Assembly (NCBI RefSeq): GCF_014695975.1
Contig: NZ_JACJPI010000064.1
Location: forward strand, 62,001-126,000
Length of the DNA stretch: 64,000 nt
Origin: Leptolyngbya sp. FACHB-321
GTDB taxonomy: Bacteria; Cyanobacteriota; Cyanobacteriia; Leptolyngbyales; Leptolyngbyaceae
Reading direction: 5' to 3'
Shown here: positions 8,876-18,131 of the stretch, piece after piece
Position numbering within the stretch: position 1 is the first letter of the stretch
Layout of the letters: every line of letters begins with the position of its first letter
The notes under the pieces: generated by a model
What the model was told of the DNA's origin: nothing
Databases searched by the model: none
Seen by the model: the letters and a program-made list of their open reading frames with translations, nothing else
Program-made: the position numbers and the translations under genes

Positions 8876-9242
8876 AAGGATTGTGCTCCAGTGGTGCGAT
8901 CGATCGCGTGGCTACCGCTTTGCTTGCTCTATTCCTACAGTTTATGCAGCGGGCAAGAAAAGCGAAGGTTGAGTTGCCAAGCGAAAACAACAACGGGGTT
9001 TAAGTTCCTCTAACCTTAATCTAAATAGCATCGTCCTCCCTGTACCTTGTGGGAAGTGAGACTACCTCAGCGGCAATATTTTCTGCTCGCAAGCGGACTG
9101 CTGCCTCGGTAGTACTGTCACGCGTGATCGCCTCGAGCTGTGGAGGAGCGAATGGCAGGAGGCTAAAGGAGGCAATCGGTTTAGCAGCGATCGTGGCTGT
9201 CCTAGAAAATCACTCTAGTCAGGCGCGTTTGACCACTCCTAT
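8876..9242. other. Gene-free stretch between DUF1206 and CHAT genes
   Basis: I see no supported gene, repeat or clear terminator here. An 82-codon plus-strand frame (9049-9297) runs into the end of the CHAT gene on the opposite strand and has no recognisable features. The left part should hold the promoter of the DUF1206 gene, which is transcribed leftwards from 8875. Confidence 0.4.
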
Positions 9243-11879
9243 TCACCCTGCTTCGCCGATGAGTGTAAAAGCAGCCCAGTCAACTGGGTCAGGATAGTCT
9301 TTCATAGTGATGAGCATTGCCTGTCGTAGCGCCTGAGCTTTGTCGGGTTGCTGTTGCAGCGTTTGGTAGAAGGTGGTCATTAGTTTAGCGGTTGCGGCAT
9401 CGGGTACTGCCCACAGGGAAACAATCACGCTGGGAACACCCGCCGCAACAAAGGCACGCGATAACCCAATCACCCCGTCGCCAGTAATTCTTCCCTGTCC
9501 GGTATCACAGGCGCTCAGCGTGACCAGTTCAGCTGTTAAGCGCAGGTTAAGGACTTCACTGGTTGTGAGTAAACCATCATCATTGTTGGATGGTGCAAGG
9601 GCGATCGCGCCTGGTACTCCTAGACCCTCCAGGGAGGCACTTTGGCTACCGTACTCCAAGAGTCCATGTGTGGCAAAGTGTATTAACCGTGCTGCTGGGA
9701 GTTTTTTGAGGATGCTGACTTTGGTTGCTTGGTTGCCTGTAAGCACTTGAGTGCCTAGTAGTTGAGCGATCGCGATCGCTTCCTTTTCTGACTCTGGTAA
9801 GGGCGGCAGTGGCTCTGGCGGTTCTCCTGGTGCAGCAGAAACCGATGGCATGGTGGGATTACCGACGACCAGAGTACCGGGTGTCGAGCGTTGGCTAGGT
9901 GTTGAGGATAGCAAGAATTGTCCCCTCTCGTTTCCCTGACTCTCCCGTTGCTTGCGGGTCAGCTCTAACACTTGAATGGCTGGCGCAGTAAGGATTGTAT
10001 GGTTTTCAATCAAGTAGTTGCCGTTCGCATCCTGAAGTGCGACAAAAGGAACCAGAAAGAGAGCTTCTTGAGGGATGAAGACAAGGCGGGCACTGGGGTT
10101 ACGAGGCAAAAGATCGGCGATCGGCTCAATGAGAAGCTGATGCAGTTTCCGTAGCCCTGGCTGTTGACGACGCTGATCCGTACGTGCGATCGACGAGGAC
10201 GAGGTTGGCGTAGACTGAAGCGGTTCGACGCTTTCCAGACCACGAACTTTTTGTGCCAGGTCGCGACAGAGCGGTTGTGGTGTCAGACAGCGGGCAAGGC
10301 GAACAGCATCCACTAGCGTGACTCCATTTTGCCACAGTGGTTTGAGGTCAACACGCCGAACAGCGACCTCACCCGTTGGCTGCACAACCCAGATCAGGAG
10401 TTCAGCTTCTCTAGCACGCTGCTTTCCCTGCACCTTGAAGTCATCATCTGGCACGATCGCATACTCCACTAAGGTGGCGTTTTGCTGGCGCGCTACAGCT
10501 TTAATCGCAGCGATCGTAATCGGCTGCACTGCTAGTGCAGCGTTGTTAGCTCCTGGTAGCTGGTTCGGCTCCTGACCGTTCGGCTCGCTTTCATCTCCTG
10601 CATCTGCACCCTTTGCACTCTCGCTGCCTCCCCCTGGTAGCCGCTGCGCGAGCAATTCTACAAACGCCCGTGCTCGTCCATGCTCAGTGATTTCTAGTGC
10701 TGCTTCGGGCTTTTGGGCAGCCAGTAGAATTTGCTGAAGCAGGTTATAGGTGTAGATTTGGGTGTCAAAAATGGAGGCTTTGTACGTGTCATTGAGTCCA
10801 GGGCGGAGAGCATCAAGCAACTGGATAGCTGACCGCAAGCGCTGTTCGGCTTCTGCCAATTTACCAGCACCAAAGAGAGCATGACCCAGGTTGTTGAGTG
10901 TCAACCCTTCAAGCTGCGGGTCATTAAGCTGTTGCGCGATCGCCACGCTTTGCTCGTAATAATTAATTGCTTTGGGATAATCCTTTAAATCTTCGTATGC
11001 CAGCCCCAAACTACTCAAGGCTTCTGCGGTTCGTTTGCGACTGTTGATCCGCTGCGAGATCGTCAAACTTTCGTTGTAGTAACTGATCGCTCGCTTGTAG
11101 TCATTGCGAACATGATAAGCAGTGCCCAAATTGATCAGCGTACTCGCTTGCCCTTCGCGATTACCCGTAGCTTTTGCAAGCGCCAAACTGTTTGTCTGCG
11201 CGATGATCGCCTTGTCATGCTGACCGAGATTGGCATACACGCCACCCAAATTGCCTTGAGCAACGCCTTCTCCCGCTCGATCGCCCCGCTGCTGAGCCAG
11301 GTTTAAACTTTGCTCATAGGCGATCGTCGCATTTTCATAATCACCCAGTGCTTCAAAAACATTGCCCAGATTGACCAGGACTTGCCCCAAACCTGCACGA
11401 TCGCCGAGTAACCGCATCAGCTTGCCAGCTTGTCGGTGCGATCGCAGTGCCTGGTTGTAGTTGCCGAGTTCTTTGTACGCAATGCCCAGGTTGCCAAGCG
11501 CCTGAGCTTCACCTTGACGGTTGCCCAATGAGTGAGCCAAAGGCAAAAAGGCTTCTAACGCCGCGATCGCGTCCCGATAACGCTCCAAGGCAACATACAC
11601 TGCACCTAAATTTGCCAGCGCGATCGCTTCTCCTACGCGGTTCTGGAGTGGCTGATAGGCTGTACGTGCCTGCTGCCATAATTTTACCGCTGCTTCAAGT
11701 TGCCCTACCTGGTATGCCTGGTTGCCCTGTTGCATCAGGCGATCGACAGCACTAGCATCTATGTTCTTAGAATGCTCCAGTTTGGCAGCGGTTGACGCAC
11801 TCTGAGCACTCACCCCCAGCGGTAGAGCGATCGCAACCAGTAAAGGAATTGCCCCTAATTCAAGCCATTGTCGCTTCAT
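9243..11879 (-). CDS. Exported TPR-CHAT domain protein (caspase-like protease)
   Basis: An 878-residue protein. A signal peptide (1-25, ending VSAQ) precedes about seven 40-residue TPR units (45-345; repeated patterns such as LGNLGIAYKELGNYNQAL), a low-complexity linker (415-450) and a C-terminal CHAT domain (about 580-875). The predicted His-Cys dyad is intact: His738 in HFATHGLLE and Cys791 in LSACDTGQG. CHAT domains belong to the caspase-like clan CD peptidases. The gene starts 46 bases after the exoprotein gene on the same strand and is almost certainly co-transcribed with it. Processing of the exoprotein or of another exported substrate is a reasonable guess, but nothing here proves it. 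Confidence 0.92.
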   Translation of the reverse strand: MKRQWLELGAIPLLVAIALPLGVSAQSASTAAKLEHSKNIDASAVDRLMQQGNQAYQVGQLEAAVKLWQQARTAYQPLQNRVGEAIALANLGAVYVALERYRDAIAALEAFLPLAHSLGNRQGEAQALGNLGIAYKELGNYNQALRSHRQAGKLMRLLGDRAGLGQVLVNLGNVFEALGDYENATIAYEQSLNLAQQRGDRAGEGVAQGNLGGVYANLGQHDKAIIAQTNSLALAKATGNREGQASTLINLGTAYHVRNDYKRAISYYNESLTISQRINSRKRTAEALSSLGLAYEDLKDYPKAINYYEQSVAIAQQLNDPQLEGLTLNNLGHALFGAGKLAEAEQRLRSAIQLLDALRPGLNDTYKASIFDTQIYTYNLLQQILLAAQKPEAALEITEHGRARAFVELLAQRLPGGGSESAKGADAGDESEPNGQEPNQLPGANNAALAVQPITIAAIKAVARQQNATLVEYAIVPDDDFKVQGKQRAREAELLIWVVQPTGEVAVRRVDLKPLWQNGVTLVDAVRLARCLTPQPLCRDLAQKVRGLESVEPLQSTPTSSSSIARTDQRRQQPGLRKLHQLLIEPIADLLPRNPSARLVFIPQEALFLVPFVALQDANGNYLIENHTILTAPAIQVLELTRKQRESQGNERGQFLLSSTPSQRSTPGTLVVGNPTMPSVSAAPGEPPEPLPPLPESEKEAIAIAQLLGTQVLTGNQATKVSILKKLPAARLIHFATHGLLEYGSQSASLEGLGVPGAIALAPSNNDDGLLTTSEVLNLRLTAELVTLSACDTGQGRITGDGVIGLSRAFVAAGVPSVIVSLWAVPDAATAKLMTTFYQTLQQQPDKAQALRQAMLITMKDYPDPVDWAAFTLIGEAG

Positions 11880-11925
11880 GCCGTCTCTCTAACCAATGCT
11901 GGCGATCAGTACTCAGGGCGCGCTC

Positions 11926-14811
11926 TCACTCTCCCAGAATCTTGAGAATCTGTGCATCATCTTGGGCGGCTGAAGCACAGGGATTGCTGGCAGTGGTAGA
12001 GGCAGTGGTGACTCTGGGCGATCGAGTTTCGGAAACGGAGGATGTTGTATTGGGTGCAGCGGCGATCGTGTTGGGCAGTTCACAACTCGCATCCTGCTTC
12101 TGGTTGTTTAATTGCCGCTGAGCGACCTGCCCATCCTCTCCAGCTTGGAACCGTTGCCGCAAACCTGTCAGAGGATCAACGGGTGGAGGGCTGCCCTCGG
12201 TAGGAGGAACGGGTGGGGGGTTGCCCTCGGTAGGAGGAACAGGTGGAGGGTTGCCCAGTGAATTACTTCCAGTTGCAACGGTTGGAGCTTGGACTAAAGG
12301 CACAAAGGGAATTCCTGGGAACGATCGACCACCATTTGAGTTTTGAGCCGCATCAGTAGCGATCGTGCCTGCTGTACCACTGACATTACTAGGGAACTGG
12401 TTAGAGCCCAACGTTAAAGGCAGATACGATTGAAACTTAACTGCGGAACCTGTGTAAAAAATGCCGCTTGGACTATTTGGGACAAATCCAGTTGCAGAAA
12501 GGTCTGTCACCTCAAACTGGTTAAGGCGCTGTTGTTGAGGACCAACAATAAATTGTGCTGTTCCATTGCTACCAGGAGCAGTTTCAATAGCGACAAAGCC
12601 ACTGTTGTTAGTTACTGGCTTACCGCCATGTCGAATTGTAATTTGGCTGCCTGCACCTCCATCACGAGCAAGAATGCTGGCAGTCAGCCCAGTATTATCT
12701 TCAACGATCGTGCGCCTACCAGAGGTTGGGTCAACGCTAACGATACCAATGGGGTTGCCTTCACTGTCTTCGTACTTAGGCTGATTCGCTTCATCTCTAA
12801 CGATGTTTTTGTCAATATTGATGGAGCCATCTGTATTTAAGATGCCGCTAGTCTGCAAAAACTGTTTAATATCTTTGTTTTCTTCAATATCAATATCGAC
12901 CACAGTCAAAGGCTGAGCAAATAAGCGACTACCAGTAGCCTGAAATAAACCAGGAGTACTAATATCAATTTCAACCGTTGTACTCCCTGACCTGACAGTA
13001 GTTGTAATCGTTGCCACTTTAATGTTGCCACCGCTGGTATATAACTTTGTTGAATCTGTCGCTTTGATGTCCCCTGCTTGAATATTACCTGAACTGCTGA
13101 TCCTCACGGTTGCATCCAGTCTTGCATTAAAACCGTCCATAGTATCGATGTTGCCTGCAATGACATTAGCTCCAGAAATCGTCAGCTTTCTTCCATTAAC
13201 AAGAAGGCTATCGCCTTGATCCATGACAAAATTACCGACACCATCCTGATCGGAGTCTGCTTTGAATGTAATCGAACTGGAATCATCGCCAGGAATTGTT
13301 AGCGCCTTATCAGTCAACGGCTCGATCGTAATGTTGTTTGTTGCCTCCAAAACAATATCGGCAATAGAAGTCATTCCTTCAAGCTCAGATTCATAAATTA
13401 CCGTTGGCACAGCGTCATCTGCTTGAACCTGACCGTTATCACCCAAAAGATTATTACCAAAGGTACCTGTGGTCACGCCATTATCATCACCGTCACCCGT
13501 ACCGTTTTTAATGAGAATATTTGCTGGGTCAAGTAACAGAGAGCCAGATTTTCCACTTGGGCTACTTGTATCAACAGTGCCTTGATACACTAAGTTGCTC
13601 TTGCCTGATACTTCGACAAAGCCACCATCCCCTGCTTGAGCACCACCCTGCACCCGAATCGTGCCATAGAATTCTGTACGCTGATCTGACCAAACGATCG
13701 CTCGTCCCCCATTTCCCGTTTGCAGCGCATCAGCTTGAATAATCGAATCTGGGCTGATGTAGGTTTGTTGTGCCTTGGGAAGGGTGCCTTGTCCTTTATA
13801 ATCACCACCAATTAGAACGGTGCCCCCACCATTTGTGCCAGATGCATCGATCGTTGCCCCGACTAAGCCCACTTTCTGACCGAAAACATTAACGTTGCCG
13901 CCTACAGTGCCCCTGGTAGACACTTGACCAGAGACGATCGCCACTCCTGCATTGGTCGGTATAATGGTTCCTGAACCTGTCAGCGTGACGATGCCATTTT
14001 CAACCGTGACTCCTGTAGCACCGCTTAAATTGCCGCCTGTCAAGAGTTCGGGCAAGGTCAAGGGATTAAATGGTTGGGGATTGATGGCGGCTTTGGTGGC
14101 AGTGGGCAAGTCAAGGCTGAGTAAGCTGCCAGTTGGAGTGAGGCGAACCAGTTTCTCGCCCGGAATCGCCGCGATCGTTACCTCCCCTTCAGGTGCCGTC
14201 AGCGTTCCGGTATTAATGACAATACCGCCTAGCAGCGTCAGGCTTTGCCCTGTGCCGACTGCTAAATTACCTGCATTGACGATCGCTCCGGGCTGCGTCA
14301 TGGTAAATGCAAAGCTGCTGGGATTGCCAATCAACGTTGCATAATTGTTCGCACCTACGGCATTGAACCAGCGATCGCCAAAGCCAATACCGTTTGCGGT
14401 GGTAGCGGTGAATGACCCTGCCACATCCAAACGTGCATTGGCACCAAACACAATGCCTGCTGGGTTTATCAGGTACAGATTGGCGTTGCTACCCGTTACC
14501 TGAAGCAGCCCGTTGATCACCGAGGCTTCACCACCTGTCACTCGCCCCAGAACGTTTTGAATGGCAGGATTGGCAAGGAAGCTAGCCACCTGTCCTTGCG
14601 TGAGTCCAAACTGCTGGAAACTGTGAAATAGATTGTTACCAGCGGTGGTGCCACCCGTAATGTTAAAGGTGTTGTCAGTCTGACGAACGATCGTCTGTGT
14701 ACCGTCGATCGCGCTCGTTACCTGTGCTTGACAGGGCAATGCTGCAACCAGCAGTGTTGAAACCAGCAGTAGGCTACCTATTTCTAAACGTGGTTGCATA
14801 ACCTTAGCCAT
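11926..14811 (-). CDS. Filamentous haemagglutinin-type exoprotein (TPS domain)
   Basis: A 961-residue secreted protein. After a signal peptide (about 1-29, ending CQAQ) comes the two-partner-secretion N-terminal domain (about 30-150), with the typical HSFQQFGLTQGQVASF and NLYLINPAGIVFGANARLD motifs, followed by Gly/Thr/Asn-rich parallel beta-helix sequence to about residue 850. A tandem Pro-rich repeat PPVPPTEGNP/S (about 860-890) links to a C-terminal tail with two Cys. Proteins of this kind normally cross the outer membrane through an FhaC/ShlB-type TpsB pore; no such gene lies in the window. The ATG at 14811 and another four codons later are both possible starts. It is the promoter-proximal gene of a pair with the CHAT protein. 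Confidence 0.9.
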   Translation of the reverse strand: MAKVMQPRLEIGSLLLVSTLLVAALPCQAQVTSAIDGTQTIVRQTDNTFNITGGTTAGNNLFHSFQQFGLTQGQVASFLANPAIQNVLGRVTGGEASVINGLLQVTGSNANLYLINPAGIVFGANARLDVAGSFTATTANGIGFGDRWFNAVGANNYATLIGNPSSFAFTMTQPGAIVNAGNLAVGTGQSLTLLGGIVINTGTLTAPEGEVTIAAIPGEKLVRLTPTGSLLSLDLPTATKAAINPQPFNPLTLPELLTGGNLSGATGVTVENGIVTLTGSGTIIPTNAGVAIVSGQVSTRGTVGGNVNVFGQKVGLVGATIDASGTNGGGTVLIGGDYKGQGTLPKAQQTYISPDSIIQADALQTGNGGRAIVWSDQRTEFYGTIRVQGGAQAGDGGFVEVSGKSNLVYQGTVDTSSPSGKSGSLLLDPANILIKNGTGDGDDNGVTTGTFGNNLLGDNGQVQADDAVPTVIYESELEGMTSIADIVLEATNNITIEPLTDKALTIPGDDSSSITFKADSDQDGVGNFVMDQGDSLLVNGRKLTISGANVIAGNIDTMDGFNARLDATVRISSSGNIQAGDIKATDSTKLYTSGGNIKVATITTTVRSGSTTVEIDISTPGLFQATGSRLFAQPLTVVDIDIEENKDIKQFLQTSGILNTDGSINIDKNIVRDEANQPKYEDSEGNPIGIVSVDPTSGRRTIVEDNTGLTASILARDGGAGSQITIRHGGKPVTNNSGFVAIETAPGSNGTAQFIVGPQQQRLNQFEVTDLSATGFVPNSPSGIFYTGSAVKFQSYLPLTLGSNQFPSNVSGTAGTIATDAAQNSNGGRSFPGIPFVPLVQAPTVATGSNSLGNPPPVPPTEGNPPPVPPTEGSPPPVDPLTGLRQRFQAGEDGQVAQRQLNNQKQDASCELPNTIAAAPNTTSSVSETRSPRVTTASTTASNPCASAAQDDAQILKILGE

Positions 14812-15099
14812 CCTTAATCTTCAGGAACTTCATTGTTTGCCGTCGCCAGCTTGTCTACGTTGTAGACAACTGACTATTAATCACCTCATGAGGAAATAGT
14901 TGCATATCTCGATTGCCACTACTAGCAATGGAGAAAAATCTCAAAGTAGCTTCATGCTTCTGTTTATCTGATCTGTTCATCTAGCGCATATAGCAGTGGT
15001 GCAATCAACGGCTGACCGCTTGACCGCTTCCTGTTTGCGGCATTAAATGCTGCAACAGGGGCTTTCATTAAGCACTCAAAGCAGGCGATCGTCCCCTAT
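14812..15099. promoter_or_regulatory. Upstream region of the exoprotein-CHAT operon
   Basis: The gap upstream of the leftward exoprotein gene should carry the operon promoter. A short inverted repeat around 14857-14868 (TTGTCTACGTTGTAGACAA, arms TTGTCTAC/GTAGACAA) lies about 40-55 bases before the start and is a candidate regulator site. No small gene is visible. The MITE-like copy B occupies 15100-15313 just beyond. Confidence 0.4.
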
Positions 15100-15313
15100 T
15101 AAGTAGCTGGGCGTAATTCTTTATAAACGGCATTTCGACTTCGCGTTCGATGTTTCGGTTAAGCTCAACGTCTGGGCCTAAGCGCTCACGCCGAAGGGCG
15201 CTCCGGTCGAAAGCTCACGCCGAAGTCCCAATACTCCCAGTCCTATGTGTCAGCGGGTTGAGCGCAGCCGAAACCCGGTTTCTCAGTGGTGCTTAATTTA
15301 GTCCTCCTACTTA
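15100..15313 (-). repeat. MITE-like element, copy B
   Basis: A 214-base element with TAAGTAG at the left end and CTACTTA at the right, in the opposite orientation to copy A. Read on the minus strand it starts AAGTAGgagGACTAAATTA and continues with GCACCACTGAGA and a GGGTTTCGGC...CTCAACCC inverted motif, as in copy A. It ends AATTACGCCCAGCTACTT. It is longer than copy A because of an extra ~80-base GC-rich middle containing repeated CGAAG/CTTCG motifs. No protein is encoded. The remaining 117 bases up to the dehydratase stop show nothing further. Confidence 0.75.
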
Positions 15314-15430
15314 GCGGCTTCTTCACTTATTAACTCTTGCTAGAAAAGTAGGGACGGGACTTGTAGCAGCTCTGTAAACAAGCTGTTAAACGATCCTTTT
15401 GAAACACCACTGCCCCTTCTCTTACGTCTT

Positions 15431-16525
15431 CTAGCTCAGTTCGGTTGCCCACGGTACGCGAGGCTGAGCTTTAGGCGGTTTCGTGACTTTGGTAAACAGT
15501 TTGCCTGCTTGCTTCAGATCAACGTTGCCACCGCTAATGACGACCCCGATGCGGGCACCGGGCACGTTAACAATTCCCTCTAGCAAGGCGGCAGTCGCCA
15601 AGGCTCCCGTGGGCTCAACGACGAGCTTCAGGCGTTCCCACAAAAAGAACATGGAACGGAGAATGGCGGCTTCGGAAACCGTCACCATATCGTGAACGTA
15701 ATGCAAGACCAGTGGAAAGGTGAGCAGCCCAAGAGACGCAGTGCGGGCACCATCAGCGATCGTGTCTGGGTTTTCCACCGTTTGTAGCGTTTTGGCATAG
15801 AACGATCGTGTGGCATCATCAGCCCGTTTCGGCTCCACGCCAATGACACGACACGAGGGTGATAGGGCATGAGCGGCGATCGCGCAACCCGATAACAAAC
15901 CACCACCGCCACAGCAAACCAGCAACAAATCCAGCGCTCCCACTTCTTCAATGAGTTCCTTTGCGGCAGTGCCCTGTCCCGCAATCACATAAGGATGGTC
16001 GAAGGGCGGAATCAGCGTAAGTCCTCGATCGCCTGCTAATTGCTGACCCAACGCTTCCCGCGATTCAGTCGAGCGATTGTAAGTGACAACTTCGGCACTA
16101 TAGCCGCGTGTTGCTGCCAGTTTGACGGTGGGCGCATCCTCTGGCATAACGATCGTCGTAGGGATGTCAAGCAGTTGACCCGATAGCGCGATCGCCTGAG
16201 CATGGTTCCCTGATGAAAACGCTAGCACCCCGCGCCGACGCTGCTCTTCTGGCAACTGCACCATCGCGTTGTATGCCCCTCGAAACTTAAAGGCTCCAAT
16301 GCGCTGAAAGTTCTCACACTTAAAAAAGACTTGACTACCGGTTTGACGATCGATTGTCGTTGAAGTCATGACCGGGGTGCGATGCGCCTGCCCCTTGAGG
16401 CGATCGGCTGCGGCTGCAACATCGGCATACGTTACGGGCAGAATGGCATCGGTGCTTGCTTCTAAGCGCTCTGGCTGTGTGTCTGGCTGCATAGAATCTG
16501 CCATAGCAATACGGTTAAAGACCAC
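15431..16525 (-). CDS. PLP-dependent threonine/serine dehydratase-like enzyme
   Basis: A fold-type II PLP enzyme of the threonine dehydratase / serine racemase / threo-3-hydroxyaspartate ammonia-lyase group. The cofactor Lys lies in FKCENFQRIGAFKFRGAYNA (Lys80 counting from the GTG at 16525), the substrate loop in SSGNHAQ, and the phosphate-binding loop in CCGGGGLLSG. No C-terminal ACT domain follows, unlike biosynthetic IlvA, so a catabolic dehydratase or racemase is more likely. The exact substrate cannot be read from the sequence. Start: GTG at 16525 has AAGGTG upstream; ATG at 16504 is an alternative. The gene stands alone, with the same strand as ada upstream. Confidence 0.88.
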   Translation of the reverse strand: MVFNRIAMADSMQPDTQPERLEASTDAILPVTYADVAAAADRLKGQAHRTPVMTSTTIDRQTGSQVFFKCENFQRIGAFKFRGAYNAMVQLPEEQRRRGVLAFSSGNHAQAIALSGQLLDIPTTIVMPEDAPTVKLAATRGYSAEVVTYNRSTESREALGQQLAGDRGLTLIPPFDHPYVIAGQGTAAKELIEEVGALDLLLVCCGGGGLLSGCAIAAHALSPSCRVIGVEPKRADDATRSFYAKTLQTVENPDTIADGARTASLGLLTFPLVLHYVHDMVTVSEAAILRSMFFLWERLKLVVEPTGALATAALLEGIVNVPGARIGVVISGGNVDLKQAGKLFTKVTKPPKAQPRVPWATELS

Positions 16526-16629
16526 TCTTACACCTTACACAAAGCACCCGACATACTTCAGCAACGGCAACGGTTAGCTCCTGTCCATTAGCCCTACAAG
16601 CTCAATGCCCTGCTTTAAATTGATTGTTG

Positions 16630-17697
16630 TTATTCCAAAGCTTCTCGTTCTAGCAATGCCCGTTTGCGCTCAATGCCCCAGCGATACCCGCTCAACGCAC
16701 CATTGCTGCGAACCACCCGATGGCAGGGGACAACAACTGCAAGCGTATTCGCAGCACAGGCAGCCGCAACGGCTCGAACGGCTGTGGGATGCTCAATTTG
16801 CTTAGCGACTTCGGTATAACTCATGGTTGTGCCAGATGGAATTGCCTGCAACGCTTGCCATACGCGCTGTTGAAACGCGGTGCCCTGAATATCTAGCGGC
16901 AGATCAAGTCCGCGATCAGGGGTTTCAATCAAGGCAAGCACCTGTGTAACCCAGTGAGAAAAAGCCGGATCAGATGCTTGTAATTGTGCCTTGGGAAAGC
17001 GAGCCTGCAACTGTTCTGTCAAGATTTCTGGTGTGTCGCCAAAGTTGATCGCGCAAATGCCTCGGTCGGTTGCTGCAATCAAAACCAAACCCAAAGACGA
17101 TCGCTCGATCGCAAACCGAATCGCCACGTCTGTTGCCCCTGCTTTGTATTGGCTGGGTGCCATGCCTAGCATACTGGTTGCTCCCCCATAAACCTGACTG
17201 CTCGAACTAAACCCAGCGTCGTAAATAGCTTGAGTCACAGAGCGACCTTTTTGCAAGTCATCACGTAGGCACTGTTGACGTTGAGCGATCGCATACGCTT
17301 TGGGTGTTACGCCCACGATCGCTTTGAACAACCGTTGCAGGTAATAGGGGCTGAGTCCCGCAACTATCGCCAACTCGCTTAATGACAGTGATGTTTCGGA
17401 CGTTTCAATCAGGTTACAGAGATGGGTCACCAATTTTACTTGTGCCTCGTGAGGTGATGTAGCGTTTGGCTGGCACCGCTTGCACGGACGAAAACCTGCT
17501 TCCTCTGCCTCAGAACAGGTTTGAAAAAAGCGGACATGCTCACGCTTCGGCAGCCGTGACGCACAGGCCGGGCGGCAATACACACCCGTTGTTGTTACCG
17601 CATAGAGAAACGCGCCCTCCGCCTGCTGATCGCGCATCAAGACTGCATCCCAGCGCAGTGCCTCAGTCGAAAATGGTTCAGCGATCGTGGGTCGCAT
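16630..17697 (-). CDS. ada: Ada: methylphosphotriester / O6-methylguanine methyltransferase and regulator
   Basis: A full-length Ada of 355 residues (E. coli Ada has 354). The N-terminal zinc domain carries the four Cys ligands C41, C45, C72 and C75, of which the first accepts methyl groups from phosphotriesters. An AraC-type helix-turn-helix region spans about 85-185. The C-terminal O6-methylguanine methyltransferase has the active Cys325 in VPCHRVV and the helix around SYTEVAKQI. Methylation is expected to turn it into a transcription activator of alkylation repair, including its own gene. The start codon ATG at 17697 lies in a short leader; no alkB or alkA neighbour is present. Confidence 0.95.
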   Translation of the reverse strand: MRPTIAEPFSTEALRWDAVLMRDQQAEGAFLYAVTTTGVYCRPACASRLPKREHVRFFQTCSEAEEAGFRPCKRCQPNATSPHEAQVKLVTHLCNLIETSETSLSLSELAIVAGLSPYYLQRLFKAIVGVTPKAYAIAQRQQCLRDDLQKGRSVTQAIYDAGFSSSSQVYGGATSMLGMAPSQYKAGATDVAIRFAIERSSLGLVLIAATDRGICAINFGDTPEILTEQLQARFPKAQLQASDPAFSHWVTQVLALIETPDRGLDLPLDIQGTAFQQRVWQALQAIPSGTTMSYTEVAKQIEHPTAVRAVAAACAANTLAVVVPCHRVVRSNGALSGYRWGIERKRALLEREALE

Positions 17698-18131
17698 AAT
17701 GTAAGTTCCTCAACATTAACTGACCTTACGCTACAAAAGGCGCAAACAACCTTTAACCATGATGTTACTCATGGGGCAGGCAGCCCGCTATCAGATTCTT
17801 GCGGTCTCATTCAACTACATCATTCAGCACTTCATGCAGGACAACACTTGCCAAATGCTTGCAGCAACTTAAGCGAGCCTTTAAGGCGAGTTTTACGTCA
17901 TCAACTCACGGTAGTTAAAGGACTCGCACCTCCAGACTCTTGTGGGTAAGAAGATAGGGGACAAAAGCAACTCTTTCAGCGTTTTAAGTATGTACTTTCA
18001 GCGTTTTAAGTATACAAATGTCAAGCAAGCTGTATCAATCTAACTCACTGTATCGAAGCGTAAATTGCTGAAGGGGGCAACTTTTCACAGGGAATAGTAA
18101 ACCATTACCGGTTGAACCTACGTTTAAAGCT
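17698..18131. other. Divergent intergenic region of ada and a PAS kinase
   Basis: This 434-base region separates ada (leftwards) from the PAS kinase (rightwards) and should contain both promoters. The one clear structure is the direct repeat at 17973-18013, described separately. I see no small gene and no obvious Ada box. Confidence 0.45.
17973..18013 (+). promoter_or_regulatory. Tandem 19-bp direct repeat, period 22 bp
   Basis: The sequence CTTTCAGCGTTTTAAGTAT occurs twice without mismatch, at 17973-17991 and 17995-18013. The period of 22 bases is two helical turns, which places both copies on the same face of the DNA. Spacing of this kind is typical of dimeric OmpR/PhoB-type response regulator sites. 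It ends about 118 bases before the kinase start at 18132. Function is inferred from geometry only. Confidence 0.55.

Noticed and set aside
9049-9297. 82-codon plus-strand frame between the DUF1206 and CHAT genes
   Set aside because: It overlaps the end of the CHAT gene on the other strand and shows no ribosome-binding site, domain or composition typical of a real gene.
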